A stretch of DNA of 64,000 bases from Exophiala sp. HKRS030 (Eukaryota; Ascomycota; Eurotiomycetes; Chaetothyriales; Herpotrichiellaceae), in contig JAHWDD010000012.1 in NCBI GenBank assembly GCA_023897205.1, positions 558,001 to 622,000 of the forward strand, given 5' to 3'. This document shows, piece after piece, positions 32,848 through 44,198 of this stretch. The translations under genes were made by a program, and so were the position numbers. The notes under the pieces are model-generated. The model was not told the DNA's origin. It did no database searches and saw nothing but the letters and a program-made list of their open reading frames with translations. Within the stretch, counting starts at the first letter, position 1. Every line of letters begins with the position of its first letter.

Positions 32848-33948
32848 ATGACTTCCAAGGGCAACCCCGAGCAACGAGAATCAGTGCAGCGGGAGAAGAG
32901 CCAGCCGACGTTGGCGGATAATCCCTACAATCCCAATTCAGCCGCATATCTGGCCTACCCAGTCAAACATGTCGTATCAAGCCTGTATCGACGTATGACT
33001 GAACCCCCCGAACACCCTGTCAACAAGTTGCTGGACGCCCCTGCTGCTGCTTCATCTTCAGGTGTTTACACCCCTCCCAAAAGAAGCCAATCACCGTTTC
33101 AACCTCCTCCTCTCACGCCTCTCGAACTAAAACACACTTTATCGCCACAGGCTGCAGAGTCATTGTTATTGTCCAGGCCATTGGCAGAAGAAATACGGCT
33201 ATTAATACCCCCGAGACTTCAACTCATCGCCCAATGGCGACTGGCGTATTCTTTGGAGGTTCATGGATCTTCGTTGGCGACATTGTATGAGCACTGTGCC
33301 AATGTCTCGACTTATACGCAACGTTCGGGCTATGTGCTCGTAGTAAGAGATGGCTCTACGGCGGCTTCGAACGGGTCCATCTTTGGCGCGTACCTTTCCG
33401 ACTCGCCCAAGCCAGGCTTGCATTACTTTGGCACGGGAGAATGCTTCCTTTGGCGAGCGAGTATACTCCCTGCGCTGAGAGATCTGTCTGAGAGCTTAGA
33501 GGGCGATGCACAATCGCCATCGCATGATCTACTGGAGATGGCAGGTCTTCCACCCCCACCAAGTGCAGACACTACAAATTTGCAGAGGGCGACTACGGTT
33601 CGTGGTGAGCGGAAGTCGTCATCAGTATCGGCGTCGACAACATCTTTGCCTCTACCTATGAATAAGGATGCTCTCGCACCGCCGCAGCTCCCTCGGTCTG
33701 GCACATCGACGCCAGATCGTATCCGGTTTAAGGCGTTTCCTTACAGCGGAGTTAATGATTTTCTGCTATACTGTCAGGCTGGCTATCTCTCAATTGGAGG
33801 CGGTGACGGCCATTATGGACTGTGGTTAGACGATGAGCTCAACACCGGTATCAGCGAGACATGTCCGACGTTTGGCAATGAGCCCCTGAGCGATGAAGGC
33901 CGTAAGTTTGACGTCTTGGGTGTAGAGGTATGGTATGTGGGCGCGTAA
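32848..33948 (+). CDS. Oxidation resistance protein 1 (TLDc domain)
   Basis: One exon, 366 residues from the ATG at 32848. A Ser/Pro-rich N-terminus leads into the TLDc domain from about residue 100: AEEIRLLIPPRLQLIAQWRL, LEVHGSSLATLYEHC, SGYVLVVRDG, then IFGAYLSDSPKPG and YFGTGECFLWRAS. The domain is interrupted by a low-complexity insertion and resumes with RFKAFPYSGVNDFLLYCQ and SIGGGDGHYGLWLDDEL, ending in the conserved C-terminus LGVEVWYVGA. TLDc proteins protect against oxidative damage, and in yeast Oxr1 promotes disassembly of the V-ATPase. The split domain is usual for fungal Oxr1. Confidence 0.93.
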   Translation: MTSKGNPEQRESVQREKSQPTLADNPYNPNSAAYLAYPVKHVVSSLYRRMTEPPEHPVNKLLDAPAAASSSGVYTPPKRSQSPFQPPPLTPLELKHTLSPQAAESLLLSRPLAEEIRLLIPPRLQLIAQWRLAYSLEVHGSSLATLYEHCANVSTYTQRSGYVLVVRDGSTAASNGSIFGAYLSDSPKPGLHYFGTGECFLWRASILPALRDLSESLEGDAQSPSHDLLEMAGLPPPPSADTTNLQRATTVRGERKSSSVSASTTSLPLPMNKDALAPPQLPRSGTSTPDRIRFKAFPYSGVNDFLLYCQAGYLSIGGGDGHYGLWLDDELNTGISETCPTFGNEPLSDEGRKFDVLGVEVWYVGA

Positions 33949-36802
33949 CATCATCAAGCTCTTCTGCCCGAGAGAATCGTGGCCAGCCAAATCAATGTCA
34001 CGCGACGGCGATGACAAGTAATCCTCCAGACGAACGACCACCGTGCCGTGATAACGCCGCCAATGTCGAAAAGATGGTTGAGGCGATAGCGATGGGGACC
34101 CAGACACGTGCCGAGAGAGGTTCTGCTAGGCTGAAGATCTGAGGTAATTTGCTCCTATCTCCACAAGGACATTCTCCTTAGCGAGCATACCCACTCATGT
34201 TGTACAATATGCACCTGAGGTCACTCGCATCAAATCTGCTGCCTTTGCAGAATCAGTATTGCTTGAACTGGAGGATCCCGAGCGCTACGACATTTTCAGC
34301 AAAAGGCTTGTTGCAGAAAGTCACTCAGCTAACCCCACATGGTTTGAAAGGAGGAGTTTCAAGTCTTCATGACTTGACTTCTATCGATGTCATCAGTCAG
34401 GACGTGTAGCTTGAACAAGAGTGTGCCCGCTCTAGGCGAGCCCTAACGTTGGCTCCCTGGAGAGTGAGGAGTCCCGGACTTCCCAAGCGGACGGTATATC
34501 TATATGGTGGTAGTATACGCTACAGTAATCAAGGCCCCATGGTCGAGGATGAACTTGTACCGATGTTGCAAGATACTGGTGATTGATTGCAACGCATACA
34601 GTATGGAAATGGCAAACAAATTTGCTGGTGGAGAATCCGCTCCTTGTGTAATTGTAGGATCTGGCGTCATGGGCGGAAGAGCATATCCGAGCGGAATTTT
34701 TATCGCGCGGAATGTTGGATACTCCTCCACAAGGCCTTTTTTCGGCGCTTCAACATATGGTTCCTGAAGACAGATTTGCGCCGTGGAGAAGTCCTTTTCT
34801 GTACTGTATGATCAATGATTCCAGGGATGCATTGCGGGTTTTCTGCGTCAAAAAAAAGGTGCACGAGCCAATCAAGAAATTCACCACCAATTCTACATCG
34901 ATGAGCACTCGCTGGGGCAATGAACAACAGACACGACGGTAGGTGAATGTCATGCTATTACAGAAGCACATACTCCATACGATGATGTTGTCACTCGCTG
35001 GGCCAGTCGCAATCCGATCTGGAGATAGAGAACCCCCAGGAACAGTTTGTTGTACGACAAGAGTGCATTAGTCATGCTGATGAAGTCCATCTCCAGCGGC
35101 GTCAGCAAAGATTAAGCGTGTTAATCATGGTAATTTGAAAAAGAGAACATTCGTCCGAACGAAGGATTACCAGATAGATTACCGATCAGCCGTATTGAAA
35201 TACAGCCACCAGCTAAGACGATGCATAATTGTGCACAAGATGGGCCAAGAATGCCTGAGATCCTTGGATCAAAATGCAACGTAAGAGCCATGTGGCAAAA
35301 GGTTATGGCCTTGGGAAAGAGGAGGTTGGTTGCCAACAAACACCTCCTGCTGTCGCTCTTCTTCACCAAGGCGTTCTCGAAGGGCTGAGAGAGGTGGGAG
35401 AAAAAAGCACACCTGGGACGCAGACCGGCCGGACGCCGAGAATGATGCGTGATACAATACCAGTGATTAGTTGTATTTGCGGATTCAATGAATGCACAAT
35501 CGTATTCGTTTCCATGTCGGAAGTACGGAGGACGAGTATGTACGGGAACCACTACGGGCGGGGAGTTAGCACAAGACCGGTATGTTGTAAGTACTACTCT
35601 GTACTATAGTGTAGACACCGAGTAATCATTGCTGAGCAAACCTTTTCACATCAAATGTCCGTGTGCCGGGTTAACCTTTACGGCGTACTCATTTGGCGAT
35701 CAGATTATTGTCTTGATGGCCCTGACGAAGTCTGTAGATCTACAAGGGGAGATCCAACTTATCGCCGAACAAAGGAGACCAGAGCGGGAATGGGGATCAG
35801 TTTCGCTCTTTCGCACCTCAGAATGGCCGTGAGCCGATAGTTGTCAACACACCAAGGCTGCCGACTGGCCGAGAAGTCAAAGAGCAGAAATGGCATTCCC
35901 CAGTTAAAACCAACGTTCGGCCTTCAGGGTTGCGAGAGGGTGAACAAAAAAGCGCATAGTACTCCGTACGAGAGAGTTAGTATCCATGCCGACTAACCTA
36001 ATCGTGTACAGTACAGCGACCCTTTCCTCGTCCAGGTAGTAACCTTATGACTGTGCGGAGTGACGCAGCAGGATGCCCAAAAGTAATCGGCGCCAGAAAT
36101 GGGCCCCTGCACTCGGTGTGGCCATCATGTCATCCAGGACGGAAGAGTGAATCGTCTCCTCCCTTCCCTCCCACCCCTGGAGCGGGACTTCGCAGTTTGA
36201 TTTTAGTGGGATCCACTCCTCCCTTGGGACCGCTGTCTGTACCTTACTCACCTTTCACTATCCTGGTCATGCATCATCACAGTATTCGTGCATATTCGCA
36301 AACTTTTTGCCCGTTTGGCTGGTCATGGCCATGGTTTCCTTAGCAATACTATGCCTCATGCTCATTCACCATCTGGCTCCACCCTTTGGGACTTCGAACT
36401 TTAGGGCTCTTCTTACTAACCCAAGCCTCTTGTTACCTCGTAAAACGATATATAGGGCCTGAAGGTTCCTCACTCGATATGTCCTTTCCCATTCCCAGAA
36501 ACGTGACAACACAGATCCACCCTCATTCGTATTTTTTGTTGGGTTCTCGTGGTCCTTCAATAAGCTTACCGACTCACGTATTGCTACTCTGACAACCCCT
36601 CTACATGCTGGCCTGAAAGGGTTGTTGTGGCCATTTCGTGTACAAGATATCTACCTGACTGTTACACACATCCTCACTCCTCTCCGCGCTCCTCTCGCGA
36701 CGAGTCCACCGGGAAGCCAATTCGACACCTCCCCCGATTTGGACGTATCTTCTCGACATTGCCTGTCTGGTTGTTGCCTGGAGGGAAACGTTCTTCTCAG
36801 CA
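33949..36802. other. 2.9 kb gene-poor region upstream of the zinc-cluster gene
   Basis: No intact gene could be supported. Hydrophobic reading fragments on the minus strand between about 34500 and 35515 are listed as a possible pseudogene. One copy of TACTCCGTA lies at 35960-35968. The last ~600 bp is the likely promoter and long leader of the zinc-cluster gene, with short CT-rich runs. Confidence 0.45.
34500..35515 (-). pseudogene. Possible decayed membrane-protein gene
   Basis: On the minus strand, fragments in different frames and in consistent order look like parts of an integral membrane protein. They are: a start-like METNTIVHSLNPQIQLITG (35515 downwards), LLATNLLFPKAITFCHMALTL then ISGILGPSCAQLCIVLAGG (35330-35170), NALLSYNKLFLGVLYLQIGL (35075-35010), and NLFAISILYALQSITSILQ (about 34640-34560). 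Stops and frame changes separate them. I tried candidate introns between the second and third fragments and could not join them in frame. It may be a relic, a multi-intron gene I could not resolve, or chance. Confidence 0.22.
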
Positions 36803-37911
36803 ATGGGAGCCACCATCATGACTCCTCCTTTAGAGCCCTCATCGCCCCTAGACGGTGGCATTCGAAAACGAGTATGCAAGGCTTGTGATCGATGTCGGCT
36901 GAAGAAGTCAAAGGCGAGTTAATCCCTCATGGGCACTTCAGAACAACCGGACTTCGTATCCTAACTTGTTGATCAGTGCGACGGAGCCAGCCCTTGCAGT
37001 CGATGTAAAGCAGACAACGCCATTTGCGTATTTGGCGAGCGCAAAAAGTCCCACGACAAAGTATATCCCAAAGGGTAAGTGCCGGGGAAGACATCCTGTC
37101 CTTCGAAATGGGAGGGTTGGGGTCATGGTCATGGTCCTGGGCTGACATGAAGGGTGGTCGCAGCTACGTAGAAATGCTCGAGAGCCAACAGGCACAACTC
37201 GTCGCCGGCCTACAAGAGTTGTACAAACGAGTACAGAACGGCCACGGGTGGCCGGGCTCGGCGCTCAAGGAGACCAGCAGTGGTTCACCGTTGACGCATG
37301 ACATCCTGGAGAGGTTGGGTGCGCTCAAGCAAGACGGCAACGCCACGCACGACACGTTCGAGGAGGACCTCAACACGTTACAACAGAGACTGATCGCCGA
37401 CGGGGCGGGCTTCATGCAACGGCAACCCTCGCACGATTCGCACACCGACAGCAGTGCGCCGTCGCCCATATACGAGCCTGTGGTGGCTCACCACCACCAC
37501 AACCACCACCGACCCAACTTTTCGAACCCGTTCAACCTCAACCAGTTACCCCCGACGCCTCCCAACCAGAGCCCTTACCCTCAGAATGCACGAGCCGTGC
37601 CCGCACAGCAGCAGCAGAAGCAGCAGCAGCCTACAAAGTCACACACCTACCCGCACGCCGCCAACATGCACTCGAACCTGAGCAGCTGGACTACACCCAT
37701 GTCCGAGTTTGACGATTCGATGGACTTCATCACCCAGTTCGACTCGCCCATGGTCGAGTCGTCGTCGATCGACCTGTCTTCATTTGTCCCACCCAACATG
37801 TTCCAGGATCAACAGATGATGCCCGCCGCCATCAACCCTTGTCTGACGATGAAGGACTGGCCCAGTCAAGAAGATTTTCAACGATACTTTAACCCCACCA
37901 TGCTGGCATGA
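36803..37911 (+). CDS. Zn(II)2Cys6 zinc-cluster transcription factor
   Basis: Three exons (36803-36913, 36977-37074, 37164-37911) encode 318 residues. The binuclear zinc cluster is complete near the N-terminus: Cys28-x2-Cys31-x6-Cys38-x5-Cys44-x2-Cys47-x6-Cys54, with the basic RLKKSK loop, preceded by an extra Cys25. A linker and a short helical dimerisation-like segment (YVEMLESQQAQLVAGLQELYKRV) follow. The rest is rich in His, Gln, Pro and Ser, with acidic-hydrophobic patches (SEFDDSMDFITQFDSP) that could activate transcription. The large fungal transcription-factor middle domain is absent. I have seen very similar N-termini in small regulators of Eurotiomycetes, but I know of no target. 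The first intron has a GC donor and splits the zinc cluster before Cys38. Confidence 0.88.
36914..36976 (+). other. GC-AG intron inside the zinc-cluster coding region
   Basis: The donor reads AAG|GCGAGT and the acceptor GATCAG|TGC, 63 nt apart, with a CTAAC branch-like sequence at 36961-36965. Removal joins RLKKSK to CDGASPC, the invariant zinc-cluster order. Retention would add Ala, Ser and then a TAA, ending the protein after 39 residues with half of the zinc ligands. Confidence 0.8.
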
Positions 37912-39338
37912 CACACATCACATGGGACATGACTTGATGATTTTTCTCTCTTTGTTTTTCCGTCTTGGTTTGGGACTATTTTTTCCCACCGAACCTATTT
38001 GTAATGCATAACGGTACAGTACAATGCGTTATGGAGTACCAACAACCCATGGGAGGCATTATAGTATTTGACGAGTACTAATTGGGGAACAAAATACGGG
38101 GCGGGTTCTTTCGGCGTTAAGGGCATGTTGTCCGATTGCGAAAATGAAATGTCCCCGGGCAATTTATTTGCTGGGGATGCCTGCAGGTGGTTTACTGGAG
38201 AATTGAGAATTGCAGTACCTCTCTACGGAGGATTTCCTGTAGGAGATGTTGTGAATGGACAGTACTGTATGTACCTATGTATGGAAGGCCTGCTTAGTGT
38301 AGGCGCCTTGTACACGTTAACGTGTTGCGTGGACGAGGGAAATTGGCTTGTGAGGCGCAGCTGGCCTTTTGGTGTACGGAGCACATCCCACAGCACGGTT
38401 CTGTCTCTCTCTGTGTGTATGTGTGTGTGTACAATCACTCCATCCCAATTCATTACCACAATATGCACCCGACCGTAGCCAAAGTGAACTTGTGCTGGAT
38501 CAGACATATTTCACAACAAGGTGGCGCTAATAAGCATCATTCATGGACTGTTTGGTTGTCTTTGTCAATTGCTTGAAAATAAATGTGGAGGGGGTGGCTT
38601 CGGCCGCGGAAACCTGGATTCTCCATGGAGGTCGTCGACCATGAGTTTTGTCGTAATTGTGATGATGGACATTACTTTATGACTTGCGTACTACGAGATG
38701 GAGTCGTTGGTGTCTAGTCGTCCTTCCTCGGGACTTGATCAATTTCGAAAACCAGATTAGTTACGAACGAAGTATGAAGTAACGATGCTGATCTTGATAG
38801 TAGTACGAACACAGGATGGTCAACCACTTTTTGAGGGTCACCTATGAGTGATTCACGCGCCTCGATGATCAATTATCTACCTATAGATAAATTTTACAGT
38901 AGAAGCAGAATAAATTGCTTCATTTGTCCTCTTACTCGACAGTATTGAACTACCCAGGCAGTGATGAGAAACACGTTTCTTTTTGAGTCGACACAAACTT
39001 GGGGGGAATTCAGCCTATTGTACTCCGTACTGCGTAGCAAAAGTCACGACTCCCCGGATAAATGAACGACTGAAGCCAAATATTACGGAGCAAAGGGGAA
39101 AAGACTCCCAATGCTTCTCTGTACATTTCGCACACATTTATTTCAGCAAACACATTATTGAGAAAAGAAATCATAATAGTATCTACTGTTTTATCACCAG
39201 CATCAAAGTCTCCATTCAAAACATTTGTCGCTTATACTAGGCACTGATACCCGGCCGCAATACTCGTACTTCTGTGTCCCCGCGGCCCCGGCTAGATACC
39301 AGACAGCAAACAACAACAACAACAACAACAACAAAAAA
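37912..39338. other. 1.4 kb spacer between the zinc-cluster and aldose epimerase genes
   Basis: No coding sequence is supported. It contains an imperfect TG microsatellite at about 38412-38432, one copy of TACTCCGTA at 39021-39029, and the start of the (CAA)8 leader of the next gene. Confidence 0.5.
39311..39334 (+). repeat. (CAA)8 repeat in the 5' leader of the aldose epimerase gene
   Basis: Eight perfect CAA units end four adenines before the ATG at 39339. The leader next to the start codon is therefore G- and U-free and should be unstructured, a favourable context for scanning ribosomes. Confidence 0.9.
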
Positions 39339-40406
39339 ATGTCGTCACAATCATCATCGTCATCAAACTTCTCCTTTCTACCACAGGGGGCCATCATTCA
39401 AGAATTCAAAGTCGGTGGTCAAAACATCGTCTTGGGTTTCCCCAAACCTGAACCTTACGCCGACTCTCCCTTTTTCGGAGAGACGATCGGTCGTGTCGCC
39501 AACCGGATCAAAAATGCAGAGTTCAAGTTGAACGGCGGCAAGACTTACAAGTTGGCCGCCAACAACGGTCCAAATTCCTTGCACGGAGGGGCTCAAGGCT
39601 GGGGCAAGAAGAAGTTTCAAGGCCCCAAGCCCGTGAACAGAAACGGCAAGGAAGGCGTTTTGTTCACGTACCTGTCGCCCGACGGAGAGGAAGGTTACCC
39701 TGGAACCGTGGAATTAAAGGTTTGGTACACCGCCTGGACCGAGGACGAAGATGGTGTGTCAAAGACGGTGTTGCAGACCGAGTACGAAGTGGAACTGGTA
39801 GGGGACGAGTGTGACGAGACGGTCGTCAACATAACCAACCATGGGTAAGAGGACTCCTCACTGCAAGTACAAGTACAAATGCGTTGCTAACAAGCTGCGC
39901 GTAGTTATTTCAACATCACCGATGGACCGACAATCGAGGGCACAAAAGTTGTCCTTCATACTTCGAAACACTTACCCGTAGACGACACCGATATCCCTCT
40001 GGGGACCGTTCGAGACTTTCCAGGCATCGAGGCGGAGAGACCTTTTGTGCTGGGTCCACAGGAACCAGACGTCGACCACTGTTTCGTCGTGGACACCGAC
40101 ACCAAAGATTTGCCCCTGGACACTCGACAGAGACCACTGAAACCGTTGATCAGCGTGTCGCATCCAAAGACCAAAATCCACCTCGACATCTTCAGCACCG
40201 AACCCTCTTTCCAGTTTTACACGGGCAAGTACATCAACCAGCCCGCGACGGCAGACACTCCCGCGCGAGGGGCTAGGGCAGGATTTTGCGTCGAGCCCGG
40301 TCGATTCATCAACGCGGTCAACGTGCCAGACTGGGAGAATCAAGTCGTGTTGAAACGCGGTCAGACCTGGGGCGCCAAGACCGTGCACAAGGCTTGGAAG
40401 GCCTAG
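39339..40406 (+). CDS. Aldose 1-epimerase (galactose mutarotase family)
   Basis: Two exons (39339-39844 and 39905-40406) encode 335 residues, the normal length. The family landmarks are in order: FFGETIGRVANRIKNAEF, the substrate-binding NSLHGG, the catalytic-histidine segment NITNHGYFNIT (split by the intron at NHG|Y), DVDHCF, and the C-terminal catalytic-glutamate segment CVEPGRFINAVN. The enzyme interconverts alpha and beta anomers of galactose, glucose or other aldoses in the cytosol. No signal peptide is evident; the N-terminal Ser run is low-complexity. No other galactose-pathway gene is nearby. Confidence 0.94.
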
Positions 40407-41014
40407 GCAGCCAAGGCACGGCAAAATACTTACAGTGCTCGCTACTCGAACAAGTATCTTCCAAGGGAAGGAATGCCTTGCGAACTCGAGAGAGACGGGG
40501 TTATCGAAGAAAAGATGCCCCGGTCGCACTCAACTCCCACACTCATCATAACTCACGTGGGATCTCACGAGAATGATGACAAGCACACTAGAAGGTCAGG
40601 CCGTCTTTCCAGAATCTTACCCGCGTGAGCATAAGAGAAGATCCACTTGGGGGAACCATGGGCCGTGGAAAGATGCCCAGGACCTTTTACGGCATGAACT
40701 GGTCAGATCATTATTTCTCATCAGTCTTGGGCCGTCGTTTGTGTCCAGTGGGGGAAAAAGAAAGGAAAAATTCAGGGTCCAGCAAGCAATGCCATTTCCT
40801 CGCGCGAGCATCGCACGAGGACTCGGTACACGTAGTACTGTCCGGAAAGTAGATCCGAAGGAAAAATCGCGCTCTCGCCGAGCGTTGCCCTTTATTGTTT
40901 ACTTTTTCCGTAAAAGCGCAGATGACCTGGTGCTCCGTCAGTAATAAGAAAACAACAAAAAAAATGCCTCATATTATTATTGTAATCTTGAATTGTAATG
41001 GGACTCCAGTAGTA

Positions 41015-41056
41015 GGGGGGCGGTTTAGGGGGGGGGGAAAATGGGTAAGGAAGGGG
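41015..41056 (+). other. G-rich block, possible G-quadruplex
   Basis: Guanine runs of 6 (41015-41020), 10 (41028-41037), 3 (41043-41045) and 4 (41053-41056) lie within 42 bases, separated by short loops. This meets the usual pattern for an intramolecular quadruplex on the plus strand. Confidence 0.5.
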
Positions 41057-41190
41057 TTTTGTTTTATTCATCAATGAAATTCGTCCGGCATACGGAAGTC
41101 ATCATTTTAACAAGAGAAACCCCTTGGCAGGTCGGGCGTTACGCCCAAAGATTCAAAGGCCGAGAAGGCGAGAAAGAGGTGGAAGAAGAG

Positions 41191-41214
41191 GTATCCGTAT
41201 CCGTATCCGTATCC
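41191..41214. repeat. Microsatellite (GTATCC)4
   Basis: Four perfect hexamer units in gene-free sequence. Confidence 0.92.
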
Positions 41215-43212
41215 GCTCGTACCTGCGGGAAGCGGCTGAGAACTTTTTTGTCTCCATCAACTACGGTAGGACGTGAGTAAAGTCGTACAATGTTTGGTCA
41301 GTTCCATATCAGCCTCAAGGTTTGGTAAAGTGTCAATCATCGATGTCATCATTTTATGTCGTGGTCGTTATTATTGTACGAGTATGTACGGAGTAGAAGT
41401 TCGATGAGTTACGATTGACTTTGATATTTCGTCTCAAAATGTGGTCCGGGCGGATTGTCAAGTCCAAAACTACATGTTCATGACATCCAAGGTACTATTA
41501 TGTGTAGTAAGTAGATGTGCCTCGGGGTACAATTAATGCGATGCTGTAGATCCGAGATCCAGAAACCAAAAAAGGCTTTGGATGTTTATTACTTCCGACA
41601 ACTCTCATGAGAGTCGATGACAAGTTTTGACCGGTTTGACATTTTGCGCGCACCTTGGGACGATCAATGCACAACCATCCATACGAGTAGACGAGGTTGT
41701 GTTAGGTGCGGGAGAGTATCTTGATGACAGTTGGTGTACATGTACAATCATATTTGGACTGGACCATCACGCCGCCCCTCGGGAATTAATCATTCCGAGG
41801 CCGGAAAGCGGACAACACTAGAAGGACGGAGAGAAGCATTAATTATTTGACCATCAATAAAATAATGTCCATCCATGTTTTTGTTGTGAACCTGGGCCAT
41901 CAACTAAAATACGACACATACTGTAGTTGCCCGGGGTGTTTTTTGGTTTGAATTAAGAGGTAGGTAGCCTGATAGCAAAACAAAAAGACAACCATGTCAA
42001 CTGGTTTCTCGTCCACTCCAAAGGAGAAACAACGTTATGTACTCCGTATCCGTGAACTGAAACGACACGATCATCAAAGGTCTCGTTGAGCAAGTTCCAA
42101 TTTCTTCACCCAACATGCCCACCTTTTACGCAATGCCACTGCTCGTTTTGTTCTTCAGAAACCAACTACACCCCAAGATGAGAGATCAAATACCATCTTT
42201 GGGCCAACCACGTTGCAACAAATACGATTACGAGGGTAATATTCCTATTATTGTAGTTTTGATCCAAGCATGACTGCGCGGGTGACGCTTTTTCCCTAAA
42301 ATGGGGTGTGATGCGATGGCGATGCACCGGGTGGTCAAAGTTGTGTCACTTGGTCTCACGGCGACTTGCTAGGTAATAAGTAATGAGCTAGAAACTGGAA
42401 CAGAAGTTGTCGCCTTTCCGTCCTCGAGGCTTTTTCTGGGTCGTTGTACTTGTGCCTGGCAGTTGAAATCCTGGAGGACGTCTACCTATCTAGACCTAGG
42501 TACTCCACAGGTGTTCATGCCCAGCTTAGGTACCTATTTTTGTTTCACGTATTCGCTTAGACTCCCCAGATGTAGGTACATTACCTTCCTCCCACGAGTC
42601 CTACCTACTGGAACTACGAGTCAATGGTCAAGTCTCGCGTAAGATACCAAGGCCACCCAAGATGCCAATTCTCATGGTACCTAGGCACACAGATCGTCCC
42701 ATTTTCTTGTCTGCAGTCTACTGGTTGAGGCTTGCCCCAAGAAATACGAGTACGAAAGAACAAGGCGCCGTAAAGACAAGGCCCAGACCTTTACCGTGCC
42801 TACAGTAAGAAAAGAGCCACCGTGAACGCCTTGCGCCTGGGCGACCAGGACTATTCCTTCCACCCTCCCCCCCTCACCTCCTAAGATCTTTTGAGGCGAG
42901 ATACTGGAGACCGCACTGCCCACCCCCAAGACCTTTGCCAAAGTCTTTCGCTTCTTCGCTTCTTCGCATCCCCAGAAAATAACAACACATCATCTGATCC
43001 CCATCGCTGATCTCAGAACAAAGCGAGAGAAGTTGCTAGTGGGCATAAATTTCGACAAGTGACCAAGGCATACGGAGTACAAGAAACTCGGCACCGTTGG
43101 TTGGTGCGAAAAGCCGCGTCAAGACTAAGAGAATACGGAGTATGCGATGCATAAATGCGCTGCATAAGTCCGGTTCGGGAAAGGGTTACCAATTGGCCGT
43201 TACCGTCCTGTA

Positions 43213-43237
43213 ATTGTATTGTATTGTATTGTATTGT
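43213..43237. repeat. Microsatellite (ATTGT)5
   Basis: Five perfect pentamer units in gene-free sequence. Confidence 0.92.
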
Positions 43238-44174
43238 CATGACAGAGATTCGAATGACATGTCATTTACCATCGTTACCGACATTTGAATAAACGCCGCA
43301 TCCAACAACACGTGCAGGCAGATTGTACTTCTTGTTGGTGTCGAGATAACAACACGAGTTGAGAGTTACCCTGGGATAGCCTTTTGCTGATCCTTTTGTC
43401 AAATGTACTCACGTTAGTCACTTTGTCAAGGAAAGTTCCGATGTTCAACTGAACAGCTCTTATGAGGTCATGATCGACATCCTTCTGTACAGTAGAGTAC
43501 CACAAAGCACTGTGTTGTGTTCACCATCGAGCCTATACTGTACTACTGGAGATAATCTTTTGTTCAACCCACTCACACGGCCCAATAGTGTCTCATACCT
43601 CAAACGAACGAGCTAGGACAGGACGACAAGATACTCGTATTCCCAACAATCAACCAACGAGGCTTTTTCTTTTCCCAGAAAGAGAGATCGAAAACCTTTC
43701 CCTTTTCAAGCTCGTCTCAAGAAATTATTGATTGGACGAGCTGAAGCTGAGTCAGAATGCTCACCAATCCATGTCGCGCTTCTAGACCTCGAACGACTGA
43801 ACTCTCCACACCTCGTTTGGGCCTTCACTCGATCTATTGTTTTGGTGCACAGGACCAGGACGGCACAAAGTAATGACTACAGTACAGCTCCTCACTGGTT
43901 GTGCCAGGGCTCGCCTGGAACTTTGGCTTATCGTCGTACAAAACCTTCATTCTATCAGGGATCTCTCAGCTATTTCCTCACTTGGGAAACCGTCAATTTC
44001 CCCTCCAAGGATTCTTCCAAAAGCTTAGATTGTGTAATGGTCAGGTTCGCCTGTCTGCAGCTTCCTGACTCATCATCCATTTCGGAACCTGCAGTCTCTT
44101 GCGAAGTACGTCCAGTGTGGAACCCTCACCGCTGTCCAGCCGTTTTGTTGTATCGGGGACTTTATCGATACCTA

Positions 44175-44198
44175 TCTCTCTCTCTCTCTCTCTCTCTC
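44175..44198. repeat. Microsatellite (TC)12
   Basis: Twelve perfect dinucleotide units. They create a Leu-Ser run in one overlapping reading frame, which I regard as non-coding. Confidence 0.92.

Noticed and set aside
35121..35552. Complete 143-residue protein as an intact gene
   Set aside because: The first half looks unlike protein and the hydrophobic half joins it without a plausible start; treated instead as part of a possible pseudogene.
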